Shown: positions 9,041-17,282 of the stretch, piece after piece | How positions within the stretch are numbered: position 1 is the first letter of the stretch | Layout: every line of letters starts with the position of its first letter | Source: Spirochaeta lutea | GTDB lineage: Bacteria > Spirochaetota > Spirochaetia > DSM-27196 > Salinispiraceae | Assembly: GCF_000758165.1 (NCBI RefSeq) | Contig: NZ_JNUP01000063.1 | Span: forward strand, 46,522-110,521 | Length of the DNA stretch: 64,000 bases | Reading direction: 5' to 3' | Program-made: the position numbers and the translations under genes | The notes under the pieces: generated by a model | Database searches by the model: none | Told to the model about the DNA's origin: nothing | The model's input: only the letters and a program-made list of their open reading frames with translations

Positions 9041-10195
9041 TTAATCCCCGTCGGAATTCTGGTCCCGATCCTGGTCCGGGTCTTGGGGGTGGTACTGTTC
9101 GATGAGGGAACGGGTCTGGGGGTTTTCCAGCAGGCGTTTGACTGTTTGGGGATCACCCAGGATTTTGAACAGCTCGCTGCCTGCGTTCTCCACGAGTTGT
9201 TGTTCTTCCGGGGAGATTTCGATGGGGGGGAACTGTTCCGACCGGACGATTTGATCGATCCGGGATGAGAGGGTCCGGAACAGGGGTGAATCAATGAAGC
9301 TATCCAGCCAGGGGTGGTCGGAGCTGCGGGGCGGCTCGGGGGGACGGTGCTGTTCCAATTCGTCCAGGCTGCCGGTGATCCGGGTTTTTTCCTTGGTGTC
9401 GATGGAGAGCTCATTGATCTGGCGGCGCAGGGTGTCGATAATGCGGTTTTTATCCGCCAGTTCCCTGGAGTGAAGCCGTTCGGTGGTTTCGGTTTGATTC
9501 TTTAAGTAACGCATGTAGGTTCCCAACTCGTCTGCATCCGCCGAGAGCCGGTTCAGAATGGACGAGAGCCGTACAAGCATATCGTTGTCGGTGTAGTAGG
9601 GGTAGCGCACAACGTGATCGATTTCGCCCCATGCTTCCTCAAAGATGGTCCGGACCTGAATCTCTGCGATGTAGCGGCCTTTACCGGGATTGGATTCCAC
9701 CAGGTAATGCACTGAGCGGTAGCCGTGGGGATGTTCCTGAATGCGGCACTGTTTTTCGGTGTAGTAGTCCAAGATCCGGGGGGAATCGCCGTGACGGTAG
9801 TAGGCCGTAGGGGCCTCGGCGAAGTTCCAGTGTTTCTGCAGGTATTCATGGATATTGATCCAATCCTCCTTAAACAGATGCAGGGCCCGGATACCGATAA
9901 GGTCTGTAACCTCCTGGGTGACATTTTCCGGGGTTATGTTCCGGGATGGATCCGCGATGGTCTTCCGGATGATTTTTTCGAGGAGATGGTCGGTTTCCTT
10001 GATTCGGTAGTTCAGGGAGTGAACCTTGGTGCACTTCAGCAGGCTGTCAACCACATACCGTCCCAGGGTGTGCAGCTCGGGTTTGATGGTTTCGTAGCTG
10101 CGGGCAATATCTTCCAGGGTCGACCAGCGTAGTCCGCTCCGGTCGAAGGCCAAGGGATCGATGTTGAATCGGCTGAAAAAATCTTCTTGGGCCAC
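9041..10195 (-). CDS. RelA/SpoT synthetase-domain protein (small alarmone synthetase type)
   Basis: Starts at a GTG with AAAGGAG 6-7 bp upstream. Residues about 45-225 form a RelA/SpoT nucleotidyltransferase domain: the TDLIGIRALHLF strand, the GYRSVHYLVE segment and EIQVRTIFEEAWGEIDH are the hallmarks of (p)ppGpp synthetases. There is no N-terminal HD hydrolase domain and no TGS/ACT region, so it is a stand-alone synthetase with a helical C-terminal extension of about 150 residues rich in coiled-coil heptads and charged residues. It would transfer pyrophosphate from ATP to GDP or GTP. It sits upstream of the MscS channel gene in the same orientation. Whether activity is synthetic only, or toxic as in toxSAS proteins, cannot be told from sequence. 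Confidence 0.88.
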   Translation of the reverse strand: MAQEDFFSRFNIDPLAFDRSGLRWSTLEDIARSYETIKPELHTLGRYVVDSLLKCTKVHSLNYRIKETDHLLEKIIRKTIADPSRNITPENVTQEVTDLIGIRALHLFKEDWINIHEYLQKHWNFAEAPTAYYRHGDSPRILDYYTEKQCRIQEHPHGYRSVHYLVESNPGKGRYIAEIQVRTIFEEAWGEIDHVVRYPYYTDNDMLVRLSSILNRLSADADELGTYMRYLKNQTETTERLHSRELADKNRIIDTLRRQINELSIDTKEKTRITGSLDELEQHRPPEPPRSSDHPWLDSFIDSPLFRTLSSRIDQIVRSEQFPPIEISPEEQQLVENAGSELFKILGDPQTVKRLLENPQTRSLIEQYHPQDPDQDRDQNSDGD

Positions 10196-10360
10196 AATTT
10201 ACTCCTTTATCTTCGGGGTGGGCGGGTATTACCCGGGCAGCCTTCACCGGACTGCCGAGTGCTGAGTGTTGAGTAGCAAAGGATTCTCAGGCTGTCCTCC
10301 CATTTTAAGATACAGCGATGCCGGGGAAAATGTTACAGTTCGGGGGAAATCTCGGGTCGG

Positions 10361-11980
10361 TTACCGAGATAACGCGGCTGTTTTTTCCTGGTAGTACGGG
10401 TAGTCGCCCTCAAAAACGGACATAGTGCCGCGGTCGATTTCGAAGACCCGGTTTGCAATCCGGGTTAAGAAGTAGCGGTCGTGGCTGACTAGGATTAGGG
10501 TGCCGTCAAATTCCTGGAGAGCCTCGAGCAGAACCTCGCGGCTTTCGATATCCAGGTGATTGGTGGGCTCATCCAATACCAAGAAGTTTACCGGTCTGGC
10601 GAGCATACAGGCAAGCATGACCCGGCTTTTTTCTCCCCCCGAGAGGACGCTGATCTTTTTCTCCGAATCGTCTCCGGAAAACTGAAAGGCCCCGAGGATG
10701 CTTTTGATGCTACCGATGGTTGCCAGGGGAAGGCGGTGCTGCACCTCTTCGAGGATAGTGTTTCCCGGCTCTAGTAGATCGCTGCTGTATTGGCTGAAAT
10801 AGCCCATTTCCACGCTGCCGCCCAGGGTTACTACTCCGGAACTCGGCTCGGTTTGTCCCGAGATGACCTTCAGAAGGGTGGATTTTCCGGCACCGTTGAT
10901 ACCGGTCAGGGCGATTTTATCGCCCCGGGCTATAGTGGCCGAAATTCCGCCGAAGACCTGGAGCCGGCTGCCGTCCTCTTGGGGCCAGGATTTTTCCAGG
11001 TTCTCCAATACGACCACCTGGTCGCCGCTACGCTGTACCGGGGCAAAGCGGATTTTCATGGTTTTGGGATCCGGGGGGAGTTCTACCCGGTCGATTTTTT
11101 CGATGGTTTTAATGCGGCTCTGTACCTGGGCCGCATGGCTGGCCCTGGCGGCAAATCTGGCTATGAATTCCTCTTCCTTGGCAAGCATGGCTTGCTGGCG
11201 CTTGAATGTAGCCTCTAATTGTTCCCGTCGGATTTGACGTTCCGTGAGGTAGAAGTCGTAGTCTCCCGAGTAGGTAGTGATGGTGCCCTGGGCGATTTCA
11301 ACGGTTCTGCTGCAGAGCCGGGTCATAAATTCCCGGTCATGGCTCGTCATGACGATGGTTCCGTCAAAGGTGTTGAGCCAGGATTCCAGCCAGACGATGG
11401 ATTCCAGATCCAGGTGGTTGGTGGGTTCGTCCATAAGCAGTACGGTGGGATTCTGAAGGAGGATTTGGCCCAGGGCGATCCGCATCTTCCATCCCCCTGA
11501 GAAGGACTCCACGGGTTCATCCCAGCGGTTCCGGGAAAATCCCAAGCCGGTGAGGATGGTTTCCGCCTTGGTTTCTAGGTTGTATCCGTCCAGATTCAGG
11601 AACTCCTCCTGGAGCTCCCCGTAGCGGTCCATGTCTTTCTCGGAGAAGCCCTCCGGGTCGGCCATACGGTTTTCCAGGTCGGTCAGCTCCCGGGCTACCT
11701 GGCTTACCCGGCCGGCACCCCGGATGAGGGTTTCGAAGAGGCTGCCGCCCTGCATCTCTCCCGTCTCCTGGGAGAAGTATCCCAGATCCACCCCTGGATC
11801 CATGGTGATTGAACCGGAATCCGGTTTTTCCTGACCGGTTATAAGGCGAAAAACCGTAGATTTACCCGCCCCGTTAGGACCTACCAGGCCGATCCGGTCT
11901 CCCCGGCGTACTAATAGATCAGCCTTGGAAAAGAGAACCCGATCGCCGTGGACAACCGAAATCCCCGATAGATGTATCAT
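10361..11980 (-). CDS. ABC-F family ATPase (ribosome-associated type)
   Basis: Two complete ABC ATPase domains in one chain with no membrane segment, the ABC-F architecture. Walker A motifs are GPNGAGKST (about 35-43) and GINGAGKST (about 360), signature motifs SFSGGWKMR and LSGGEKSRV, and both Walker B regions read DEPTNHLD, the family fingerprint. A basic, coiled-coil interdomain linker (about 240-320) corresponds to the P-site tRNA interaction motif region. Related proteins act on stalled ribosomes or confer resistance to ribosome-targeting antibiotics; the sequence alone does not separate housekeeping (Uup/EttA-like) from resistance subtypes. Shine-Dalgarno GGGAGG precedes the ATG. Confidence 0.95.
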   Translation of the reverse strand: MIHLSGISVVHGDRVLFSKADLLVRRGDRIGLVGPNGAGKSTVFRLITGQEKPDSGSITMDPGVDLGYFSQETGEMQGGSLFETLIRGAGRVSQVARELTDLENRMADPEGFSEKDMDRYGELQEEFLNLDGYNLETKAETILTGLGFSRNRWDEPVESFSGGWKMRIALGQILLQNPTVLLMDEPTNHLDLESIVWLESWLNTFDGTIVMTSHDREFMTRLCSRTVEIAQGTITTYSGDYDFYLTERQIRREQLEATFKRQQAMLAKEEEFIARFAARASHAAQVQSRIKTIEKIDRVELPPDPKTMKIRFAPVQRSGDQVVVLENLEKSWPQEDGSRLQVFGGISATIARGDKIALTGINGAGKSTLLKVISGQTEPSSGVVTLGGSVEMGYFSQYSSDLLEPGNTILEEVQHRLPLATIGSIKSILGAFQFSGDDSEKKISVLSGGEKSRVMLACMLARPVNFLVLDEPTNHLDIESREVLLEALQEFDGTLILVSHDRYFLTRIANRVFEIDRGTMSVFEGDYPYYQEKTAALSR

Positions 11981-12076
11981 GAGAGCCTCCCGCGGTGGGG
12001 AGTGTAGCGAGTTTTGGTACCTTGTAACAGCCCCCGGTGGGCCCGGGGGGCAGGACGGGAGCGGCTTCCGGGGTAC

Positions 12077-14077
12077 TCAGGCGGTATCCTCCCGGGTTTG
12101 CTCTTGGACCAGGAGGGGGATATGCAGGCAGAACCGGGTGCCGCGGTGTTCTTCCTGCTGGATTTTCACCCGCCCTTGCACCGATTTGAGGCGGTCCCTC
12201 ACGAGGCTGAGGCCCACACCCCGGCCTGCATGGAGATCCGCCTGCCCAGCGGTACTGAAGCCTGGGGAGAAGAGCAGCTTAAACAGGGAGGATGGGGTGT
12301 GAGGGCCATCGGAATCCCGCAACAGCCCCAGGGAAAGCGCTTTTTGGCGGATGGATTCGAGGTTCAAGCCCCGACCGTCATCCTCCAGGGTGATAATGCC
12401 ATGGTCGTCGGTCCTGGTAATGGAAAGGCGGATGGTCCCCTGGCCGGGTTTTCCTGAGGAACTCCGCTGATCCGGGGGCTCAATGCCGTGATACACGGCG
12501 TTCCGTACCAGCTGGACGAGGATCTCCTTGAGTTCCCGGCGGGGGAGGTCTTCCAGGATATGGGGTTCCAGGGCGTCGATTTCAAGACGGACCTGTTTCC
12601 CCTGGGCGGATGCGGCTTTTTCAGCCACCTTTTCCAGGGTCTTAATGAGGACATGTTCCCCCTGGAGGTGGATCTCTCCGGATTTGAAGGACCGGATCTT
12701 GCCGATGAGGGTTTTGAATACATCCAGGGAACGGTAAATATCTTCCAGCTGGAGGGTGACTCGGAGGGTATCCTGAAAGGTGATGTCTGGGTTCTCCCGA
12801 AGATTGGCTATGTCCTGTTCAATGGTATGGAGTTTTTGGCCGAAATTCTGGAGTCCCAGGATAACCGCGTTGGATTTTATGGCGTGGACGCCCTGAAAGG
12901 TCTGTACCATGGCAGCCTGGGTCTGGGTGCGGGAGTCCTTGAGGATCTGATTGATCTGTTCAAGCTCGTAATCGGTATCCTGAATAAAGTCGTCGAAGAC
13001 CCGGGGATCCACGTGGATGACCTCGAAGAGGGACTGCATCTCCTCCTGGCGCTTCGCCTCCTCTTCAGAGAGCTGGCGGGTAAGCTCGACCTCCCGGGTC
13101 TGGTCCTTGATCAGGCAGAGGATCTGCACCTGGCCGTCCTCCCGGTCCACCGGGGCGAAACTACATGCCAGAATCCTGGGTTCGCCGCCATGGGTGGGTT
13201 GGTAGGTGAATTCGTGGAGGGGATTGATGTCTAGGAGCATCTCCTCATCGAAGGAGCGCTGACGGACCATGTCGAAGTAATCCTGAACAGACTGTAGCTC
13301 CTTATCCTTGAGTGAGCTGGTCAGCAGACCGGGAAGACTCATGCCTGACAGGTCCGGAACATCCAGGATGCGGGCAGCAGAAGGGGAGTAGTTGGGTTGG
13401 ATCTGGTATTCTTCGTTTATCAGGAAGATGCCGTCCTTCAGATTGTCTTTCATGGCGGTGATTTCGTCGCGTTCTACCTGTAGGCGCCGGTTCAACGCAG
13501 CCAACTGGATGTCCTTGTTCATTTTGGTGCGCTCGTAGACGATGGTGGAGGCGAAAATGAGGAGGTACACCCCAATGGCCCGGAGGGCGAATCCCGTCTG
13601 GAAATCCATCTGAGCCAGCCCGGGAAGGAGCACCGTCACCCCGAGGAATACACCCAGAAGGCCGGCCAACATGGATCCCCACTGCATACCCAAAACGAAA
13701 ACGGCAATAATGGGAAAGGAGAATGCCCATAACACCCCCGACCCCTGGACCCCTCCCCCAAAGGTGAGAAACCCGCAGAGGAACATGTACGGCACGACGG
13801 TAAGAAATCCGGAAATGATGAAGGGCGCGCTGCTCCGGAGCAGGAAGAACCCCACCAGGGTGGTAAGCCCCATGGCGATGTCGAAGGCCGCTTGAATCCC
13901 CGCACCGGCCTGGAGGCTCTGATACCCGAAGAGGAAGAGCAGACTGCCGCCCAGAATGATGAGGGTATTGAGCATGATGTACCGGATTCTTCCGTCCATC
14001 GCCGAGGGGTCCCGGGGATCGAATTCTTTTCCGCTGGTAATAAGATTCACGAAGAGGTTTGTCTTGCGACTGGTCAT
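12077..14077 (-). CDS. Membrane histidine kinase with PAS, Hpt and CheA-like HATPase
   Basis: A 666-residue protein with about six N-terminal membrane segments (about 30-175), a short coiled coil, a PAS-like domain (about 205-320), a second linker, then an Hpt-type helical domain with the motif GVHAIKSNAVILG (His near 395), and a HATPase of CheA type (NAVYHGIEPPDQR N-box, DDGRGL G1, a GFSTAG segment, GRGVGLSLV G2). Phosphate would thus be placed on an Hpt His as in CheA, but in an integral membrane protein. No P5/CheW-binding domain is visible. It is the last gene of the operon CheY (14662) - CheX (14182) - kinase, so CheY is its likely substrate. Confidence 0.87.
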   Translation of the reverse strand: MTSRKTNLFVNLITSGKEFDPRDPSAMDGRIRYIMLNTLIILGGSLLFLFGYQSLQAGAGIQAAFDIAMGLTTLVGFFLLRSSAPFIISGFLTVVPYMFLCGFLTFGGGVQGSGVLWAFSFPIIAVFVLGMQWGSMLAGLLGVFLGVTVLLPGLAQMDFQTGFALRAIGVYLLIFASTIVYERTKMNKDIQLAALNRRLQVERDEITAMKDNLKDGIFLINEEYQIQPNYSPSAARILDVPDLSGMSLPGLLTSSLKDKELQSVQDYFDMVRQRSFDEEMLLDINPLHEFTYQPTHGGEPRILACSFAPVDREDGQVQILCLIKDQTREVELTRQLSEEEAKRQEEMQSLFEVIHVDPRVFDDFIQDTDYELEQINQILKDSRTQTQAAMVQTFQGVHAIKSNAVILGLQNFGQKLHTIEQDIANLRENPDITFQDTLRVTLQLEDIYRSLDVFKTLIGKIRSFKSGEIHLQGEHVLIKTLEKVAEKAASAQGKQVRLEIDALEPHILEDLPRRELKEILVQLVRNAVYHGIEPPDQRSSSGKPGQGTIRLSITRTDDHGIITLEDDGRGLNLESIRQKALSLGLLRDSDGPHTPSSLFKLLFSPGFSTAGQADLHAGRGVGLSLVRDRLKSVQGRVKIQQEEHRGTRFCLHIPLLVQEQTREDTA

Positions 14078-14181
14078 GGTTCATCCCTTTTTTATCTGGT
14101 TTCTGGTATGGTAATCGGAACCCAATCCTGGGCTGGATTCCGGAAAGACCCCGGGTTGACGGACCGGATACTGCCGCCGTT

Positions 14182-14652
14182 CTATCCAACCGCCTCGATA
14201 GCCACGGAAAGGCAAAACGTATCCCCCGAGGGAAGACGGAAGGGAATGCAGATGATCCTGGTCTGCTCGGTGGGCCAGATAACCGAATGGTTGTTTCCCC
14301 GGACGATGGTCGGCAGGGAGATGACCAGCCGGAAGGATTCCTCCAGCCCGCGTTTGGCATTACCGGCGATAATATTTACCACCTCGCCGATGGCATCCAC
14401 CACCTCGTCGTCCAGACCGGTGTGCTGCTGCCCCGTCAGGGTACTGGTAAGGGACAGGGCCAGGTTCAGCTTCATGGAGATAACCACCGCCCCCCGGGCC
14501 TCCCCGGTTAGCCCGATGACAGCGGAAATATCCCAATTGTTCGCCTCGCTGCGGTCGATGAAGTGGGGCCTGTCAGCCCGTACCTCGGTTTGGAGAAAAT
14601 CTCGGAATACCGATTCGCAAACCTCAACGAAGGGTTGTATATATTTTTCCAC
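14182..14652 (-). CDS. cheX: CheX/CheC-type CheY-P phosphatase
   Basis: A GTG start with AGGAG upstream gives 156 residues. The signature of the CheC/CheX/FliY phosphatase family, an E-x2-N arrangement, is seen in DAIGEVVNIIAGNAKRGLE (E and N about 95-99), within the alternating helix-sheet pattern of CheX. CheX removes phosphate from CheY-P and is typical of spirochaete chemotaxis. The gene lies 10 bp after the CheY gene and 104 bp before the membrane kinase, which fits a compact phospho-relay of receiver, phosphatase and kinase. Confidence 0.9.
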   Translation of the reverse strand: MEKYIQPFVEVCESVFRDFLQTEVRADRPHFIDRSEANNWDISAVIGLTGEARGAVVISMKLNLALSLTSTLTGQQHTGLDDEVVDAIGEVVNIIAGNAKRGLEESFRLVISLPTIVRGNNHSVIWPTEQTRIICIPFRLPSGDTFCLSVAIEAVG

Positions 14653-14661
14653 ATCGGACTC

Positions 14662-15039
14662 CTATTTCAGGTGTAGCTTTGCCAACTTCTGCTGGAAGGT
14701 CTTCTCGTTCACCGGCTTGATGATGTAATCCGTAGCCCCGTTTTTCAGGGCTTCAATGACGTTGTACCGGGCTGCCTCGCTGGTAATCATGATGATAGGC
14801 AGATCTTTATGGAGGGGATTCGAACGCGCCTGCTTCAGAAAATCCAAGCCCGACAGTTCGGGCATGTTCCAGTCCAGGAGAACCAGGTCGATGGCATTAT
14901 TATCCAGCCGTACCAGGGCTTCCTTCCCCGTGGAGGCCTCGATAAACTCGCAGGGAATATTCATGGATAAAAAGGTGTTCTTAACAATGTTCCGCATGAT
15001 CCGGGAATCATCCACAACCAGTACCGTTTTTGCGCCCAT
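14662..15039 (-). CDS. CheY-like response regulator
   Basis: The ATG at 15039 (MGAKTVLVVDDSRIMR) has GGAGG 6 bp upstream, so I prefer it over in-frame starts further 5'. The 125-residue receiver has acidic D9/D10, phosphoacceptor Asp in DLVLLDWNMPELSG, Thr/Ser switch in MITSEA and Lys in IIKPVNE. The WNMP motif is typical of CheY proteins that act on the motor. It is the first gene of the CheY-CheX-kinase operon. Confidence 0.93.
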   Translation of the reverse strand: MGAKTVLVVDDSRIMRNIVKNTFLSMNIPCEFIEASTGKEALVRLDNNAIDLVLLDWNMPELSGLDFLKQARSNPLHKDLPIIMITSEAARYNVIEALKNGATDYIIKPVNEKTFQQKLAKLHLK

Positions 15040-15228
15040 TATTCCTCCATTTCGTTCATTGTAATGCATAGGAATGGTTAATCAATAGGGGCGCCTCTAA
15101 AAAGGTAATATTTTCTCCATAGTGAGGCGGAACAAGTTGAGTTTTATTGGTCCCGCTCTTTCCCCGAGCCTAGGGCCGGGTGAGCTTAGAGAAGGCGCTC
15201 CGGGTTTGTACGGGTTCCTCCCCCGAGC

Positions 15229-16230
15229 CTAGGGCCCGGGCACCAATAGCGAGATCAGCATGATACCGGCGAACAGTATGATTACCCCCGAGCTTACTGC
15301 CTCAAGGATACCCAATACCCTGCCCGCCGGAGAGTGGCTCCGATGCAGCAGGGTTTGTAACTGCTGTCTGCCGGCTACCACGCCTACCGCCAGGGCTGAC
15401 ATGGCGATGAATCCCCCCAGGGAGACCCCCGCCACCAGGAAGACGCTGAATGCCAGGCTGCGGTTTGCAACCCCGTAGACCAGGATGGCGGTGGACACCG
15501 GGCAGGGAACGAGGGCTACACTCATAGCAAGCCCCAGGGGGGAGGACGGTCCGGCTGACCGGGGGGTATCCGGTTCCCCGTGGGAGTGGCCGGAATGGCC
15601 CCCTCTACCTTCCGGGAGGTGGTGGGGATGGGAATGATGATGATGCATGCTCGGCCTATGGTGGGAGATCCAATGGCCCAGGGTGAGAATCAGAATCAGG
15701 CTGTAACTGACCAGTTGGAGCCACCAAGAGGCCTCGTTCTGGAAGTTGGAAAACACCACCTGGAATACCACCGTGCCTAAGAAGACCACTACCCCGGCGG
15801 ACAGGCTGTCCACCAGGTTGACCAGGGCGCTGTATGCGATGCCCTGGCGTAATCTGGCACGGTTTCCCAAAAAGTAGGAGACGGTGAATACCTTTCCGTG
15901 GCCGGGTCCGAGGATATGGATGATTCCAAACAACACTGCGGTGAGGAAGGCGGAGACTCCCGCGCCGATATCTGCTTCTTCCATGACCCGGCGGGTAAGG
16001 TCCGAGAGCCGGCTGTGTAATTCCCGGGAGGTGCGGCGGATCCAGGAGGCTGCAGCCTGGAAGGGGGAGGCCAGGGGTGCTGGGGTGGAGTTCAGCACCG
16101 GAGTCGGTGATTCCTGGGACGGCGATGAGCCAGGGGTCTTGGAATCACCGCGAAAAAAGGGATCCTGACCGAAGAGGGGCAGGGCCTGAAGGGACAGGAG
16201 GAGAAACAAGAGGATTGGAAGCCGGATCAT
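15229..16230 (-). CDS. NicO/RcnA-type nickel-cobalt transporter with His-rich loop
   Basis: The ATG at 16230 overlaps the stop of the DUF1007 gene (ATGA) and starts a signal-like segment (MIRLPILLFLLLSLQALPLFG). About six further membrane segments follow. Family features are GIIHILGPGHGK in the first core helix, a cytoplasmic His-rich loop (clusters of HHH, SHPHH, HSGHSHG around residues 195-225) and VALVPCPVSTAILVYG in a later helix, as in NicO/RcnA proteins that export or import Ni2+/Co2+. The loop is the metal-sensing or metal-delivery region in this family. The DUF1007 partner upstream is a common neighbour. Direction of transport and metal are inferred only. Confidence 0.87.
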   Translation of the reverse strand: MIRLPILLFLLLSLQALPLFGQDPFFRGDSKTPGSSPSQESPTPVLNSTPAPLASPFQAAASWIRRTSRELHSRLSDLTRRVMEEADIGAGVSAFLTAVLFGIIHILGPGHGKVFTVSYFLGNRARLRQGIAYSALVNLVDSLSAGVVVFLGTVVFQVVFSNFQNEASWWLQLVSYSLILILTLGHWISHHRPSMHHHHSHPHHLPEGRGGHSGHSHGEPDTPRSAGPSSPLGLAMSVALVPCPVSTAILVYGVANRSLAFSVFLVAGVSLGGFIAMSALAVGVVAGRQQLQTLLHRSHSPAGRVLGILEAVSSGVIILFAGIMLISLLVPGP

Positions 16231-16841
16231 GGCAGGATCCTGAACCGCAGAGATTGTACCGGCAGGCGGCCCCATTCGCCGAAGTCCCAGGTTTCGGTGG
16301 GAAGATAGGGCTGGATGCTTCGGCCCCGGGTGGAGATGGGGGTTTCCGAGGCGGTAAGCAGGAAGTCGGTGTAGTAGCTCTGGTCGATATTGGCGATGCG
16401 CAAGGCGGGCAGATCCTGCCAGGGGACTGGGGTGTCCAGAGTGAACTGGAAGACCAGGCGGCCCTGGGTGATACTGCTGGTGAAGGAGCGGGCTTCGGGG
16501 ATGGAAAGCCGGCGGTTGTTTACAAAAATGAAGAAGAAGTAGCTCCGGGATACGAGGTGGCTGAACATCAGTTCCCGGACGACGGCTATTTCCTCGGGGT
16601 CAAGGGTCCCGTCTCCGTCTGCATCGGCATCAACCAGAACCGCCGAGGAGTAGTATTCATCAAAGGTCCATTCCACCCCCAGCTCGGCCAGGCCTGCGGA
16701 ATTAAACCGGGGTGTTACCGCCGTATCGATCCAGATGTGGGGGTGGGAAAAGCCCAGAGCGGGCACCAGGATCAGCATCATCAGCAGGCCGAGGCGTTGG
16801 GTGTCCGGCTTTGTACTGGGGTGTTTTGACCTTCGGGGCAT
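16227..16841 (-). CDS. DUF1007 periplasmic protein, partner of the NicO-type transporter
   Basis: Signal peptide (hydrophobic residues about 17-31) followed by the HPHIWID motif at the mature N-terminus, the fingerprint of DUF1007 proteins. These are encoded next to Ni/Co or Zn transporters and probably handle metal in the periplasm; the clustered His residues next to the cleavage site are plausible ligands. An EF-hand-like acidic run (VDADADGDGTLDPEE) lies near residue 75. The stop overlaps the transporter start by 4 bp, so the two are translationally coupled. A weak promoter (TTGTAT - 18 bp - TAAGAT) can be read just upstream, overlapping the end of the feoC-like gene. Confidence 0.88.
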   Translation of the reverse strand: MPRRSKHPSTKPDTQRLGLLMMLILVPALGFSHPHIWIDTAVTPRFNSAGLAELGVEWTFDEYYSSAVLVDADADGDGTLDPEEIAVVRELMFSHLVSRSYFFFIFVNNRRLSIPEARSFTSSITQGRLVFQFTLDTPVPWQDLPALRIANIDQSYYTDFLLTASETPISTRGRSIQPYLPTETWDFGEWGRLPVQSLRFRILP

Positions 16842-16892
16842 AGGGTTCCTTTCCGGTAATATCTTGTAGTATCTTAGCGGATTAATAAGGAT

Positions 16893-17282
16893 TTATACAA
16901 CCTGCCGGGGTGCCTTCATGAACATCATGGTCCGGAAGTTCGGCTCCGGCCCAGGGTCTCCGGTTTGACTAGATACTGTTGGGGTGATTCTCATGCCGTC
17001 CGCCAGGGGACAGCCAGCGCAACCCCGGCGGTGTCCGGTCACCCCGGGACCCCGAGCTTGCCCCGTTGTACCGGAGCTGCAAAACCGGACGCAGGGGGGC
17101 GGTCCGGTTTCGGGGGCTGGGCTTAGGGGCTGGCAGAGAATGGTACCCCGGTCTCGGGCGAACTGGAGCAGGCTGTTCAGGTCGCCGGGGCTGCAGTCCA
17201 GAGAGAGCTGGAGCTCCAGGTAGGTGGCCGGACGTCCCGGGGGCAGAACCCCCAGGAGATCGTGTAAACTCGGGGTGATCAT
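16893..17282 (-). CDS. feoC: FeoC-like small protein
   Basis: The start overlaps the feoB stop (ATGA). Residues 1-55 look like a small winged helix (LLGVLPPGRPATYLELQ, then a helix with SLLQFARDRG), and a later stretch carries four or more Cys residues including CAGCP, reminiscent of the CxxC-containing wing of FeoC, which in enterobacteria binds a [4Fe-4S] cluster and influences FeoB stability. The middle and C-terminal parts are Gly/Pro-rich and unconserved. The position directly after feoB is the main support; sequence similarity is weak, so the gene name is provisional. Confidence 0.5.
   Translation of the reverse strand: MITPSLHDLLGVLPPGRPATYLELQLSLDCSPGDLNSLLQFARDRGTILCQPLSPAPETGPPPCVRFCSSGTTGQARGPGVTGHRRGCAGCPLADGMRITPTVSSQTGDPGPEPNFRTMMFMKAPRQVV

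Noticed and set aside
15162-15240. CCCCGAGCCTAGGGCC(C)GGG occurring twice, at 15162 and 15221
   Set aside because: A short direct repeat at the nicO 3' end with no T-run; too little to call a terminator, element or attachment site.
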